Below, piece by piece: positions 33,294 to 42,332 of a DNA stretch of 64,000 bases (within the stretch, counting starts at the first letter, position 1; every line of letters starts with the position of its first letter). The stretch comes from Chitinophagaceae bacterium (GTDB lineage: Bacteria > Bacteroidota > Bacteroidia > Chitinophagales > UBA10324). The stretch covers positions 434,001-498,000 of the forward strand of contig JADJAG010000005.1 of the NCBI GenBank assembly GCA_016704325.1, read 5' to 3'. A program made the position numbers and the translations under genes. The notes below the pieces were generated by a model. That model searched no databases and was not told the origin of the DNA. It saw only the letters and a program-made list of their open reading frames with translations.

Positions 33294-35853
33294 GCCGTAC
33301 AATTTTATCGTGAAGCAAGTAAGCAGCATCCTTTTTTCTAAAAGGTCTATCTGCATGCATATAACCGTATTACTGTTCATCATATCCGGAAGCGGTTTCC
33401 TGAATGTTCATGCGCAGGATAGTCTGCTCTATCATGATAAAAGGTCAATTATCTCCCTATTTGAAAATGGGACAGTTTCAGGAACAGATGAAATCAGGGC
33501 AGAGAATTCACGAAGCGATACAATAGACATTCTTGATTATCACATCAGCCTTTCGATTACTGATTTTATTGGAAAAACCATTAATGGAAATTGCAGGGTA
33601 AGCTTCAGGTCAAAAATAGAGAACTGTAACTTTATAGACCTTGACTTGCTTGCGATGACCATCGATTCCGTAAAGCAGGATGATCAGCTGCTTACCTTTA
33701 ACTATTCTAACAATTTACTATTGCGGATCAACTTCCTGCAACCATTAAATACAGATGACTCAACAGCCATTACTGTTTATTATCATGGAGTGCCACAGGT
33801 AGATATTACCGGTTGGGGAGGATTTTATTTTACAGGTGATTATGCATATAACCTGGGGGTAGGTTTTGGAGCAGATCCACACACGTATGGTCGTGTCTGG
33901 TTTCCCTGTTTCGATAATTTCATAGAACGTAGCACCTATGAATTTTCGATTACCACAGCAGGCACCAAGATGGCTTTGTGTAACGGGGAGCTGGTTTCAT
34001 CCACAGATAATGGCGATGACACCAAAACCTGGAACTGGAAAATGACACAAACTATTCCTACCTACCTGGCTTGTGTTGCTGTTGGTAATTATACACCTGC
34101 TTACCAGGAATATGCTGGTATCGAATCGGTCATTCCAATTCAACTGGGTGCAATTGCGACGGATACAGTCAAAATGAAAAATTCATTTATCCATCTGCCC
34201 GATGCGCTCGCTACTTTTGAAAACGCTTTCGGCCCTTACCGCTGGAGTAAGGTGGGCTATTCATTGGTTCCTTTTTCAAGCGGTGCCATGGAACATGCCA
34301 CAAATATTGCATACCCTGTTTTTATGGCTAATGGAACCCTTACCTGGGAAGCATTTCTTGTGCATGAACTTTCTCACCACTGGTTTGGTGACCTGGTAAC
34401 CTGCCGCACACAGGAGGATATGTGGCTGAATGAAGGTTGGGCTTCTTATTGTGAGCGACTCTTTTTGGAAGTTGTTTATGGGAAGGAAGCGTATGATGTA
34501 TCTATTGCTGACAATCATGCCAAGGTAGTCCACTACGCCCACACAACAGCAGGCGACGGTGAATACCTTCCTGTCTCCGGCATCTCTCATGAACATACCT
34601 ACGGAACCACAGTGTATGATAAAGGTGCAGATATGGTTCATACACTTCGTGGTTATATGGGGGATTCTTTATTTTTTCATTGTGTAACCAACTTCCTTGA
34701 TGCATTCGCATTCAAAGATGCAAGCAGCGAAGACTTGCGCGATTTTCTTACCGGTTGTTCAGGAACCGATCTTTATCCTTTCTTTAACGATTGGATTTTC
34801 AACCGGGGCTTCCCGCATTTTTCTGTTGATTCCTTCCAGGTAACACCTGTGGGAAATATGTTTAATGTAAATGTATTTGTAAAGCAAAGACTGAATCATG
34901 CACCACATTACTATGAGCAGGTTCCATTGGAAATTACCTTCATGGACAAACTTTGGAACAGTCATACTGAAAAAGTGAAGATGAACGGGCAGTGTGGTTT
35001 TTTTAGCACGCAACTTCCATTCAATCCGGACTATGCAGGTATTGATCTTGCAGAAAAGATTTCCGACGCTACTACTTCCGGTATGAAGACCATGTATGCT
35101 TCCGGCCTCTATGATTTCGACAATGGAGCAGTAACAATGAATGTAAGTGAACTGCCTGACTCTGCTTTTATTCGTGCCGAACATAACTATGCACCACCTG
35201 ATCCGTTCAAGGTGCTTCAGCAGGGTTTGCATATTTCAGATTATCATTATTGGAAGATCGATGGAATTATTCCGGCTGGCTTTGAAGCATCTGCCGTATT
35301 ACGATACGATGGCAGCAATTTCAGTACAGGTGGATTTCTTGACAATACACTCATTACAAATGTAGAAGACAGCCTGGTAGTGCTTTACAGGATTTCACCG
35401 GTTAATGATTGGGAGATCCTGACAGATGTAACTCAAAATTTTACCGGATCGCATACCGATAAACGCGGGTACTTTTCCATTAATCATGTTGAAAAAGGTG
35501 AATACGCCTTCGGGATTTTTGATTATGATAAACCCATTAATATTGACACCATACCGGATGAACCGTGCCAGTTTCTAACTGTCCCCTTTTTAAATGCAGC
35601 TGCCGAAGCAGAGATCAGCATTTATCCCAATCCGGCAGGGGAATCAATTACAGTAGCTTTTAATAAAGGAACCTCTTTTCAACTTCTTGAAATTTATGAC
35701 CTTTATGGCCGTAAGATTTACTTTGAAAAACTGGATATAGGAAGCAGTACCTTTTTGATTTCTGCAAAGCATTGGCCGGCCGGTCCATACCTGGTTTGTC
35801 TTGCTGATTCGAATGGCCATTCATTAATTTCAAGGCTCATTATCATAAACTAA
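33274..35853 (+). CDS. Secreted M1 family aminopeptidase with T9SS type A domain
   Basis: 859 residues from ATG 33274; ATG 33355 gives a compact signal peptide (HITVLLFIISGSGFLNVHAQ) and may be the real start. The M1 zinc site is HELSHH...NEGW, with His 364, Glu 365, His 368 and Glu 387. The exopeptidase motif reads GAMEH where GxMEN is common. An N-terminal beta domain precedes it. The C-terminal about 85 residues (ISIYPNPAGESITVAF ... WPAGPYLVCLADS ... RLIIIN) are a T9SS type A domain. It is expected to trim N-terminal residues from peptides outside the cell, feeding amino-acid uptake. It may be co-transcribed with panB and hbd. Confidence 0.93.
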   Translation: MSKSNIKPYNFIVKQVSSILFSKRSICMHITVLLFIISGSGFLNVHAQDSLLYHDKRSIISLFENGTVSGTDEIRAENSRSDTIDILDYHISLSITDFIGKTINGNCRVSFRSKIENCNFIDLDLLAMTIDSVKQDDQLLTFNYSNNLLLRINFLQPLNTDDSTAITVYYHGVPQVDITGWGGFYFTGDYAYNLGVGFGADPHTYGRVWFPCFDNFIERSTYEFSITTAGTKMALCNGELVSSTDNGDDTKTWNWKMTQTIPTYLACVAVGNYTPAYQEYAGIESVIPIQLGAIATDTVKMKNSFIHLPDALATFENAFGPYRWSKVGYSLVPFSSGAMEHATNIAYPVFMANGTLTWEAFLVHELSHHWFGDLVTCRTQEDMWLNEGWASYCERLFLEVVYGKEAYDVSIADNHAKVVHYAHTTAGDGEYLPVSGISHEHTYGTTVYDKGADMVHTLRGYMGDSLFFHCVTNFLDAFAFKDASSEDLRDFLTGCSGTDLYPFFNDWIFNRGFPHFSVDSFQVTPVGNMFNVNVFVKQRLNHAPHYYEQVPLEITFMDKLWNSHTEKVKMNGQCGFFSTQLPFNPDYAGIDLAEKISDATTSGMKTMYASGLYDFDNGAVTMNVSELPDSAFIRAEHNYAPPDPFKVLQQGLHISDYHYWKIDGIIPAGFEASAVLRYDGSNFSTGGFLDNTLITNVEDSLVVLYRISPVNDWEILTDVTQNFTGSHTDKRGYFSINHVEKGEYAFGIFDYDKPINIDTIPDEPCQFLTVPFLNAAAEAEISIYPNPAGESITVAFNKGTSFQLLEIYDLYGRKIYFEKLDIGSSTFLISAKHWPAGPYLVCLADSNGHSLISRLIIIN

Positions 35854-35862
35854 TAATTCACT

Positions 35863-36759
35863 ATGACAATAAGTAAAGTTGCAGTTATAGGCGCCGGTAC
35901 CATGGGAAATGGCATCTGTCATGTTTTTGCTATGAAAGGGTTTGACGTCTCATTGGTTGACATTTCGCAACCAATGCTGGAAAAGGCACTGACCACTATC
36001 GGCAAGAACCTGGACAGGATGGTAGCTAAAAACAGTATCACAGAGCATGATAAATCTGCTGCACTAACTAGAATTGCAACTTTTACCGGAATACAGGAAG
36101 GCTTGACTAATGCAGACCTGGTAGTTGAAGCCGCAACTGAGAATGCGGAACTGAAATTGAAGATTTTTAATCAACTGGACCAACATGCAAAACAGGGCGC
36201 AATCCTGGCTTCCAATACGTCCTCAATATCCATTACCAGAATAGCGTCGGCTACAAAACGCCCGCAAAGCGTTATTGGCATGCATTTCATGAATCCTGTG
36301 CCGGTAATGAAGCTGGTGGAAGTAATCAGGGGATATGCGACTACGGAGGAGACCACACAAACCATCATGCAACTCAGCCGAAAGCTTGATAAAATCCCCG
36401 TTACAGTAAATGATTATCCGGGCTTTGTGGCCAACCGTATATTAATGCCGATGATCAATGAAGCAGTTTGTTCGCTTCATGAAGGAGTGTCAGGTGTGGC
36501 AGAAATTGACACTGTAATGAAACTTGGAATGGCTCATCCGATGGGGCCTTTGCAACTGGCTGATTTCATAGGTCTTGATGTTTGTCTTTCTATTTTACAA
36601 GTTCTTTATAATGGTTTTGGAAATCAAAAGTATGCACCTTGCCCGCTGCTGGTAAATATGGTAATGGCCGGTAACCTTGGTGTAAAGAGCGGGGAAGGCT
36701 TCTACAAGTATACACCAGGAAGCAAGGACCTGGTGGTATCCTCAAATTTTCAAGGTTAA
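35863..36759 (+). CDS. hbd: 3-hydroxybutyryl-CoA dehydrogenase
   Basis: 298 residues. NAD-binding GAGTMGNGICHVFAMKG lies at the N-terminus. EAATENAELKLKIF, SNTSSISITRIASAT, the catalytic His in IGMHFMNPVPVMKLVEVIRG and NDYPGFVANRILMPMINEA follow. The C-terminal domain has MKLGMAHPMGPLQLADFIGLDVCL. It oxidises (S)-3-hydroxyacyl-CoA to the 3-keto form, in butanoate metabolism or short-chain beta-oxidation. It begins nine bases after the aminopeptidase gene, so shared transcription is likely though the functions differ. No thiolase or enoyl-CoA hydratase is adjacent. Confidence 0.94.
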   Translation: MTISKVAVIGAGTMGNGICHVFAMKGFDVSLVDISQPMLEKALTTIGKNLDRMVAKNSITEHDKSAALTRIATFTGIQEGLTNADLVVEAATENAELKLKIFNQLDQHAKQGAILASNTSSISITRIASATKRPQSVIGMHFMNPVPVMKLVEVIRGYATTEETTQTIMQLSRKLDKIPVTVNDYPGFVANRILMPMINEAVCSLHEGVSGVAEIDTVMKLGMAHPMGPLQLADFIGLDVCLSILQVLYNGFGNQKYAPCPLLVNMVMAGNLGVKSGEGFYKYTPGSKDLVVSSNFQG

Positions 36760-36974
36760 CGACAGGCCGGTATGCTGAAATCAGCTGAATTCACTTGTAT
36801 TTGCTTTTTCAGTTGATAATTTATTGGCCATTTCGTACGTGAAAGGCATAAATATTTGCACGAATAGTGCATTAATAATCCTATTATTTTGATTTGAATT
36901 CGCGTGTTGAAGAATTCATGGTCTTGAATCTTTTTGTTTTCCGCTTTATTTATACTTTAGCAAAAAAAAATCAC

Positions 36975-39188
36975 ATGAAAAGGACGTTACAACTTTTTTT
37001 CACCTTACTCTTTTTCGCTAATATAAATTATGCCGGTACGGTAACCAATCTTACTGCAAGCTATCGAAATGGACAAACCTTCCTGGTTTGGAATGTCATT
37101 CCTTCTTATACAGGATTTTACTATATCTACAAGTACGACCACCCGATTACAAATAATAATATCGACAGTGCCATCTATGCAGGTAAAGTGCCGTATAATT
37201 TTTCACTTAACTATTTTTTGGATCTTGGTACTGATGGGGGTAGTGATGCCAACCATCCGCACCGTTACCTGGTAATAAATCGTGATCCGCTGGATTCTCT
37301 GGATGCGACAAAGGGATTGTTTGTAGCTACCTGTAACAAGCAAAAGACTGTCTATTATGTGGTTACTTCCGATTCTATCGGACAAGGAGGTGTTAAACTT
37401 GAAAACAGGCATGTATCTCCCGGTGCCAATGCATTAATCTCCGGCGTAGCTGAAAAAGTGGAACCGGTTAAACCCGTCTTGCAGGTTGATAACCTTCCTT
37501 TGCCGGAAAAACCTTCAATCTTATATGATGGATTTGCATTTTTTGGAAGCAATGTCAAAACGCAGTATACACCGGCAACCGGTAATGAAGGCTGCCTGGT
37601 CTATAATTTCGGTGTGATACCGGACACCTTCGTAACTACAGAGAAAAAAGCAGCCACATTCTTCTTTTTTGGAGGTGGGGGCAATGCCTATGAAAACAGC
37701 AACGTCAAGAATATTGACGGTATGTACAAAGTATCTTTGGAAGATGTAATTCCCAATTTCAATTGGGATGAAGTAGCAGGTGAAAACACGAAATGGATTG
37801 GTTACAATGAAAACTTTGATGTATACAATGCCGACAATGATACGCCTGATCCTACTACAGGAGTTGATAAAACTTACACGATAGCCCGGGTTATTTGGAC
37901 ACTTGACTGGTTCTTAGAGGAATATAAGGACATTATTGATCCCTCGAGGATCAGCGTTCACGGATCATCAAGCGGTTGTACCGGAGCACTTGAACTTGCC
38001 TATTTATACCCGGATCGAATTGCGGCCTGCGATGTGGTAAACGGCAAGTTGAACGCCCAGTACCTGAACGATGACAATCCTCAGTGCAAGTGGAACATCA
38101 ATGGTTTGACCAGAACACGCGCAGAAATTTTTCTGGGTTCACTTGCTGATAACCTTGAAACAGATTTTCCGAAAATCAATGGTTCCGGTAATTACAGAAT
38201 TTGGGATTTTACCAATTACAATAACCTGTTAAAGGACAATAAATACAATTCGCTTCCGGTAATGTATATGATCTCCGGAAAATCGGATAATGTAACGTGT
38301 TGGGAAGAAAAAATCTCCTTCTACAAATCCGTAAACCAGTATAAAGCCGGTGGGTTTTATTTTTGGGATCTTCGTGAACATAAAGGTGGTAATAAGTCGA
38401 TACCTGATATACCACTTGATGAATTGTTACGATTTAGTACTAAATTATCATACCCCGCTTTTTCAAATTGCAGTGTGAATGACGATCCTGGAGATGAAAC
38501 CAATCCTCAAGCACCTTACTACGATGGTGATACGGTTGGTTCTGTTAATGGAGTGCTTAACTGGATTGACAATACAATTGTGGAAACCCCTGATAGCTGG
38601 GAGACTAAAGTATATTCCAACCAATTCACACTAAACGATAGTACTCTTTTTCCTCTTGAAGGCCTCCCCAAATATGTAAAAGCAGATATCACCCCGAGAA
38701 GGCTGCAGCAATTTGTTAATATCGCTGATGGTTCCATCATTTGTATGGAGAACTGGGAGGATAATACTTTGATTCAATCTAAGTCATTTGTTTACCATCC
38801 AAGTGCCAATGGACACGGACTGATTACCTTTAAGAAGGCCAAGATAAGACAGGCAACAGAAGGTGGTAACCTGATAAAAATTTACAAATGCGGTCAGGAA
38901 AAATCAACATCAGCGCAGGTGATTCATCACGCTGCATCTGCAGATGAAATCTATCCAAACCCTACAACAGGTCAGGTTACTATAGAACTGTCTATGTTAA
39001 GTGACGCTCCTGTAGTGGTTAAAGTAACCAGTGTGTTGGGACAGAAAATGATAGAATTGAACCAGGGAACGTTGAGTGAGGGAGAACACTTTTTGAATCT
39101 CGACCTAAGTCCACTTCCTGCAGGATTGTATGTTGTTAATGTGAAGACAGGTCAACAGATCAATTCTTATAAGATCATAAAGAACTAG
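36975..39188 (+). CDS. Secreted alpha/beta-hydrolase (esterase-like) with FN3-like start and T9SS type A domain
   Basis: 737 residues from ATG 36975; a TTG at 36894 would prepend an improbable leader, and TACTTTAG (36951-36958) is a plausible promoter before 36975. Signal peptide KRTLQLFFTLLFFANINYAG. Residues about 25-120 look like a fibronectin III domain (LTASYRNGQTFLVWNV). The middle has an alpha/beta-hydrolase core: ISVHGSSSGCTGALELAYLYPDR with GxSxG at 330-334, nucleophile candidate Ser 332. An HKGG segment may hold the catalytic His. The C-terminus (EIYPNPTTGQVTIEL ... PLPAGLYVVNVKTG ... KIIKN) is a T9SS type A domain. Substrate unknown; a PHB-depolymerase or feruloyl-esterase-like role is possible. 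Confidence 0.8.
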   Translation: MKRTLQLFFTLLFFANINYAGTVTNLTASYRNGQTFLVWNVIPSYTGFYYIYKYDHPITNNNIDSAIYAGKVPYNFSLNYFLDLGTDGGSDANHPHRYLVINRDPLDSLDATKGLFVATCNKQKTVYYVVTSDSIGQGGVKLENRHVSPGANALISGVAEKVEPVKPVLQVDNLPLPEKPSILYDGFAFFGSNVKTQYTPATGNEGCLVYNFGVIPDTFVTTEKKAATFFFFGGGGNAYENSNVKNIDGMYKVSLEDVIPNFNWDEVAGENTKWIGYNENFDVYNADNDTPDPTTGVDKTYTIARVIWTLDWFLEEYKDIIDPSRISVHGSSSGCTGALELAYLYPDRIAACDVVNGKLNAQYLNDDNPQCKWNINGLTRTRAEIFLGSLADNLETDFPKINGSGNYRIWDFTNYNNLLKDNKYNSLPVMYMISGKSDNVTCWEEKISFYKSVNQYKAGGFYFWDLREHKGGNKSIPDIPLDELLRFSTKLSYPAFSNCSVNDDPGDETNPQAPYYDGDTVGSVNGVLNWIDNTIVETPDSWETKVYSNQFTLNDSTLFPLEGLPKYVKADITPRRLQQFVNIADGSIICMENWEDNTLIQSKSFVYHPSANGHGLITFKKAKIRQATEGGNLIKIYKCGQEKSTSAQVIHHAASADEIYPNPTTGQVTIELSMLSDAPVVVKVTSVLGQKMIELNQGTLSEGEHFLNLDLSPLPAGLYVVNVKTGQQINSYKIIKN

Positions 39189-39203
39189 AAAAATTCTTTA
39201 GGC

Positions 39204-39238
39204 ATGGTGGATGCAGCAATGTATCCACCATTTTTTTT
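39204..39238 (+). terminator. Terminator of the secreted hydrolase gene
   Basis: ATGGTGGAT (39204-39212), a ten-base loop, ATCCACCAT (39223-39231), then T to 39238. Perfect 9-bp stem, 15 bases after the stop. Confidence 0.85.
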
Positions 39239-39250
39239 GCAATTAACGTT

Positions 39251-40180
39251 TCATGGAATAATAACCCGAATTGCTCCCTTGATGATTTCAATTTCCCCAT
39301 TCCCATAACCGAGCACTTCGCCGTCACATTCAGCCGGTAATAAGGGATTTGATTCAATCATTATTTTTTTTGCTCTTTGACGGATCACTTTTTTGTTTTT
39401 TACAAAGCTGCCATTAAACAGCCCCGGAAGATTCAGCAATACTTCCGACTTACTTATTTTTTTTATCAGGGTAATATCAAACAGGCCATCATCAATTTTT
39501 GCTTCAGGCGTCATTTTCATGCCACCACCGCAATATCTTCCATTACCGATGCTAATGTTGTAGATCATGTCTTTAACTTTCCAATCGGAGGAGGAAATAT
39601 ACACCTGTGTTGTTTTGTACCTGAATAAGGCATCAAAAATCCCCAACACAAATGCGAATGCACCTTTCTTTACAGATGCGGAAACGCCTTCAATTCGGGA
39701 CGCGATCAAGCCCTGAAATCCAAAACCTGCCATAATAATAAAATAGCAGACCTTTTGATTCTTTGCACCGGTAAACGTTATTTTCCCTATGTCGTGAAAC
39801 CCTGTTTTTGCCCTGCAAATTAATTCGATAGCACCTATGGCTGAAACAGGAATACCTGTTGACCGAATCCAGTCATTACCGGTTCCTACTGGAATAATGC
39901 CAATTGTTATTTCCTGTTGATCAACCGTTGCATGCCGGAAGATGCCATTTACCAATAGGTTCATGGTTCCATCACCCCCAACCGCTATGAAATTTCTGTA
40001 TCCGTTGTCAATAGCACTTCCTACTAATTCAATTGCATGACTGGCACTGAGTGAAAACGCAGATTCAAAATCAATAGATTTTTCAGCGAGCAGGACGGAC
40101 AGCTTTGGCCATGATTTTCCTGCACGCTTTCCACCTGCTTCCGGGTTAATTAAAAAAAACCACTTCAAGCCCATTCTCAA
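39251..40180 (-). CDS. Diacylglycerol kinase family lipid kinase
   Basis: 309 residues. DAGK catalytic signatures: FFLINPEAGGKRAGK at the N-terminus, AVGGDGTMNLLVNG, IGIIPVGTGNDWIRSTGIP, and near the C-terminus the CDGEVLG segment. The KMTPEAKIDDGLFDITLI stretch is also typical. It phosphorylates a lipid such as diacylglycerol or a sphingoid base using ATP; Bacteroidota make sphingolipids, so a sphingosine-kinase-like role cannot be excluded. No signal peptide. Start ATG 40180, with a second Met two codons later. The gene follows the brxB-like gene on the same strand, with a hairpin between. Confidence 0.92.
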   Translation of the reverse strand: MRMGLKWFFLINPEAGGKRAGKSWPKLSVLLAEKSIDFESAFSLSASHAIELVGSAIDNGYRNFIAVGGDGTMNLLVNGIFRHATVDQQEITIGIIPVGTGNDWIRSTGIPVSAIGAIELICRAKTGFHDIGKITFTGAKNQKVCYFIIMAGFGFQGLIASRIEGVSASVKKGAFAFVLGIFDALFRYKTTQVYISSSDWKVKDMIYNISIGNGRYCGGGMKMTPEAKIDDGLFDITLIKKISKSEVLLNLPGLFNGSFVKNKKVIRQRAKKIMIESNPLLPAECDGEVLGYGNGEIEIIKGAIRVIIP

Positions 40181-40221
40181 AGATGGAAAAAGAACTGGTC
40201 AAATCACGGAACCACTAAATG

Positions 40222-40256
40222 AAAAGAACCGGCACCTTACGGATACCGGTTCTTCT
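40222..40256 (-). terminator. Hairpin between brxB-like and lipid kinase genes
   Basis: AAGAACCGG (40224-40232) pairs with CCGGTTCTT (40246-40254), 13-base loop. On the minus strand it is followed by a short U-rich run, so it may end transcription of the bacilliredoxin gene. Confidence 0.5.
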
Positions 40257-40314
40257 TATCAAGGAGCTGAAAAAAAATTCCAGAATAATTTTCCAGTTAT
40301 TTTTAAAACATCAA

Positions 40315-40728
40315 CTAACAAAAGTGATCATATACTTTCTCAAGGTGCTTGGCAATGGCTTCGGCAGTCCTGCCTTCAATCTGATGTCGTTCTACCATAT
40401 GCACCAACTGGCCATCTTTAAAAAGTGCAATCGCCGGGGAAGAAGGAGGGTATGGAAGTAGGAAATCCCTTGCCGTTTTAGTTGCTTCCTGGTCAACGCC
40501 GGCAAATACCGTGTAGAGATGATCCGGAGTTTTTTCCCTGTTTAATGATTCTAAAATTCCGGGCCGGGCACTACCTGCTGCGCAACCACAAACGGAATTA
40601 ACTACCAGAAGCATCGTGCCACTGTTGTTTTTTATTGCATTTTCAGTGTCAGATGCAGTTTTTAATTCAATGAAGCCTTCATTGGTAAGTTCTCTTGCCA
40701 TTGGCATTACCATTTCTGCTGGATACAT
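40315..40728 (-). CDS. Bacilliredoxin family protein (BrxA/BrxB, DUF1094)
   Basis: 137 residues, starting MYPAEMVMPMARELTNEGF, which is the family signature. A CGC redox motif is at Cys 47-Gly-Cys 49 within NSVCGCAAGSARPG. A second block, FAGVDQEATKTARDFL and PPSSPAIALFKDGQLVHMVERH, completes the thioredoxin-like fold. In Firmicutes these enzymes remove bacillithiol from proteins; Bacteroidota also make bacillithiol in several lineages. It could act as a disulfide reductase here. No bsh genes are in view. It has its own promoter. Confidence 0.93.
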   Translation of the reverse strand: MYPAEMVMPMARELTNEGFIELKTASDTENAIKNNSGTMLLVVNSVCGCAAGSARPGILESLNREKTPDHLYTVFAGVDQEATKTARDFLLPYPPSSPAIALFKDGQLVHMVERHQIEGRTAEAIAKHLEKVYDHFC

Positions 40729-40747
40729 ATTAAAGTTGGTTTTGGTG

Positions 40748-40755
40748 CAAAAATA
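40748..40755 (-). promoter_or_regulatory. -7 promoter element of the bacilliredoxin gene
   Basis: Minus-strand TATTTTTG, exact match to TAnnTTTG, 19 bases before ATG 40728. Confidence 0.65.
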
Positions 40756-40902
40756 ATTGAAACCATGGTAAAATGGATTATTAGGTTAAAAAGTTCGGTT
40801 GCTCTGGTAATTATTTCTCAGTTGCTGACCGACAGTATCTCTAAAATTGCTGTTGTGCGTTTGTATTATCCTTTCTCCGTGAACATTTCCGTTTCACTTT
40901 TG

Positions 40903-40910
40903 TAGTTTTG
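40903..40910 (+). promoter_or_regulatory. -7 promoter element of ahcY
   Basis: TAGTTTTG, exact match, 31 bases before ATG 40942. Confidence 0.65.
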
Positions 40911-40941
40911 CCAATTCTAATTCTAAAAATAATTTTTACCA

Positions 40942-42261
40942 ATGACCAGAAGCACGATTGAATTAACACTTCCATACAAAGTAAAAGACATTTCACTGGC
41001 TGAATGGGGCCGCAAAGAGATTACGCTTGCAGAAGCTGAAATGCCCGGATTAATGTCTATCCGCGAAGAATATGGCCCGCAACAACCGCTAAAAGGTGCA
41101 CGGATTGCAGGGTGCCTGCATATGACGATTCAAACTGCTGTGCTTATTGAAACACTTACAGCACTCGGAGCAGAAGTACGCTGGTCTTCCTGTAATATCT
41201 TTTCCACACAAGATCATGCCGCTGCTGCTATTGCCGCTGCCGGTATTCCCGTTTTTGCATGGAAAGGAATGAATGAGCAGGAATTTAACTGGTGCATAGA
41301 ACAAACATTGTTTTTTGGAGATACCTCCCGCCCGATCAATATGATTTTAGATGATGGCGGAGACCTAACAAATATGGTATTTGACGTTTACCCTGAGTTA
41401 ATCAGTCATATCAGGGGTTTGTCAGAAGAAACCACCACGGGCGTTCATAGATTATATGAGCGCATGGCAAAAGGTACCTTACCCATGCCGGCAATCAATG
41501 TGAATGATTCGGTTACCAAATCCAAGTTCGATAACAAATATGGCTGTCGCGAATCGCTGGTAGATGCCATCAGAAGAGCAACAGATATTATGCTGGCAGG
41601 AAAAGTAGCTGTAGTAGCCGGTTTCGGTGATGTAGGAAAGGGTTCTGCCGAATCACTAAGAGGTGCGAATGCACGGGTTATCGTAACGGAAGTTGATCCG
41701 ATCTGTGCACTACAGGCAGCAATGGAAGGCTATGAGGTGAAAAAGATGATAGACGCAGTTAAAGAAGCGGATATTGTGGTAACAGCCTCCGGATGCCATG
41801 GCGTAATCCGGGAAGAGCATTTTCGTTTAATGAAAGATAAAACCATCGTGTGCAATATTGGCCATTTTGACGTAGAGTTGGATATGGCCTGGCTCAATGA
41901 AAACTTTGGTCATACGAAGGATGTAATTAAGCCACAGGTAGATAAGTATACTGTTGATGGTAAGGATATTATTATCCTGGCAGAAGGCAGATTGGTAAAC
42001 CTTGGAGTTGCCATGGGGCATCCTTCTTTTGTGATGTCCACTTCTTTCTCCAACCAGGTACTGGCACAAATAGAACTATGGTTACGCACCGATCAGTATG
42101 AGCATAAAGTATATACATTGCCAAAGCATCTTGACGAAAAGGTAGCACGTTTACATCTTGCAAAAATTGGGGTTGAGTTAGATGTGCTCACCGATAAACA
42201 AGCAAGCTACCTGGGAATTGACAAGGATGGTCCATTTAAACCGGAATACTATCGTTACTAG
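40942..42261 (+). CDS. ahcY: Adenosylhomocysteinase
   Basis: 439 residues. Substrate-domain stretches: ISLAEWGRKEITLAEAEMPGLM and GARIAGCLHMTIQTAVLIETL. NAD-binding motif VAGFGDVGKGSAESLRGANARV, then VTASGCHGVI and CNIGHFDVELDM. The C-terminus DKDGPFKPEYYRY carries the conserved Lys-Tyr that contacts NAD of the neighbouring subunit. It splits S-adenosylhomocysteine to adenosine and homocysteine, recycling the product of methyl transfer. It is a single gene with a promoter and a strong terminator. I saw no SAH-riboswitch-like structure in the 31-base leader. Confidence 0.98.
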   Translation: MTRSTIELTLPYKVKDISLAEWGRKEITLAEAEMPGLMSIREEYGPQQPLKGARIAGCLHMTIQTAVLIETLTALGAEVRWSSCNIFSTQDHAAAAIAAAGIPVFAWKGMNEQEFNWCIEQTLFFGDTSRPINMILDDGGDLTNMVFDVYPELISHIRGLSEETTTGVHRLYERMAKGTLPMPAINVNDSVTKSKFDNKYGCRESLVDAIRRATDIMLAGKVAVVAGFGDVGKGSAESLRGANARVIVTEVDPICALQAAMEGYEVKKMIDAVKEADIVVTASGCHGVIREEHFRLMKDKTIVCNIGHFDVELDMAWLNENFGHTKDVIKPQVDKYTVDGKDIIILAEGRLVNLGVAMGHPSFVMSTSFSNQVLAQIELWLRTDQYEHKVYTLPKHLDEKVARLHLAKIGVELDVLTDKQASYLGIDKDGPFKPEYYRY

Positions 42262-42282
42262 TTTTTGATTGAAATCATAGAA

Positions 42283-42315
42283 AAAGAGTTTCTGTTTATG
42301 AAACTCTTTTTTTTT
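42283..42315 (+). terminator. Terminator of ahcY
   Basis: AAAGAGTTTC (42283-42292), a seven-base loop, GAAACTCTTT (42300-42309), then T to 42315. Perfect 10-bp stem. Confidence 0.88.
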
Positions 42316-42332
42316 GTCAAACTAACACAGCT

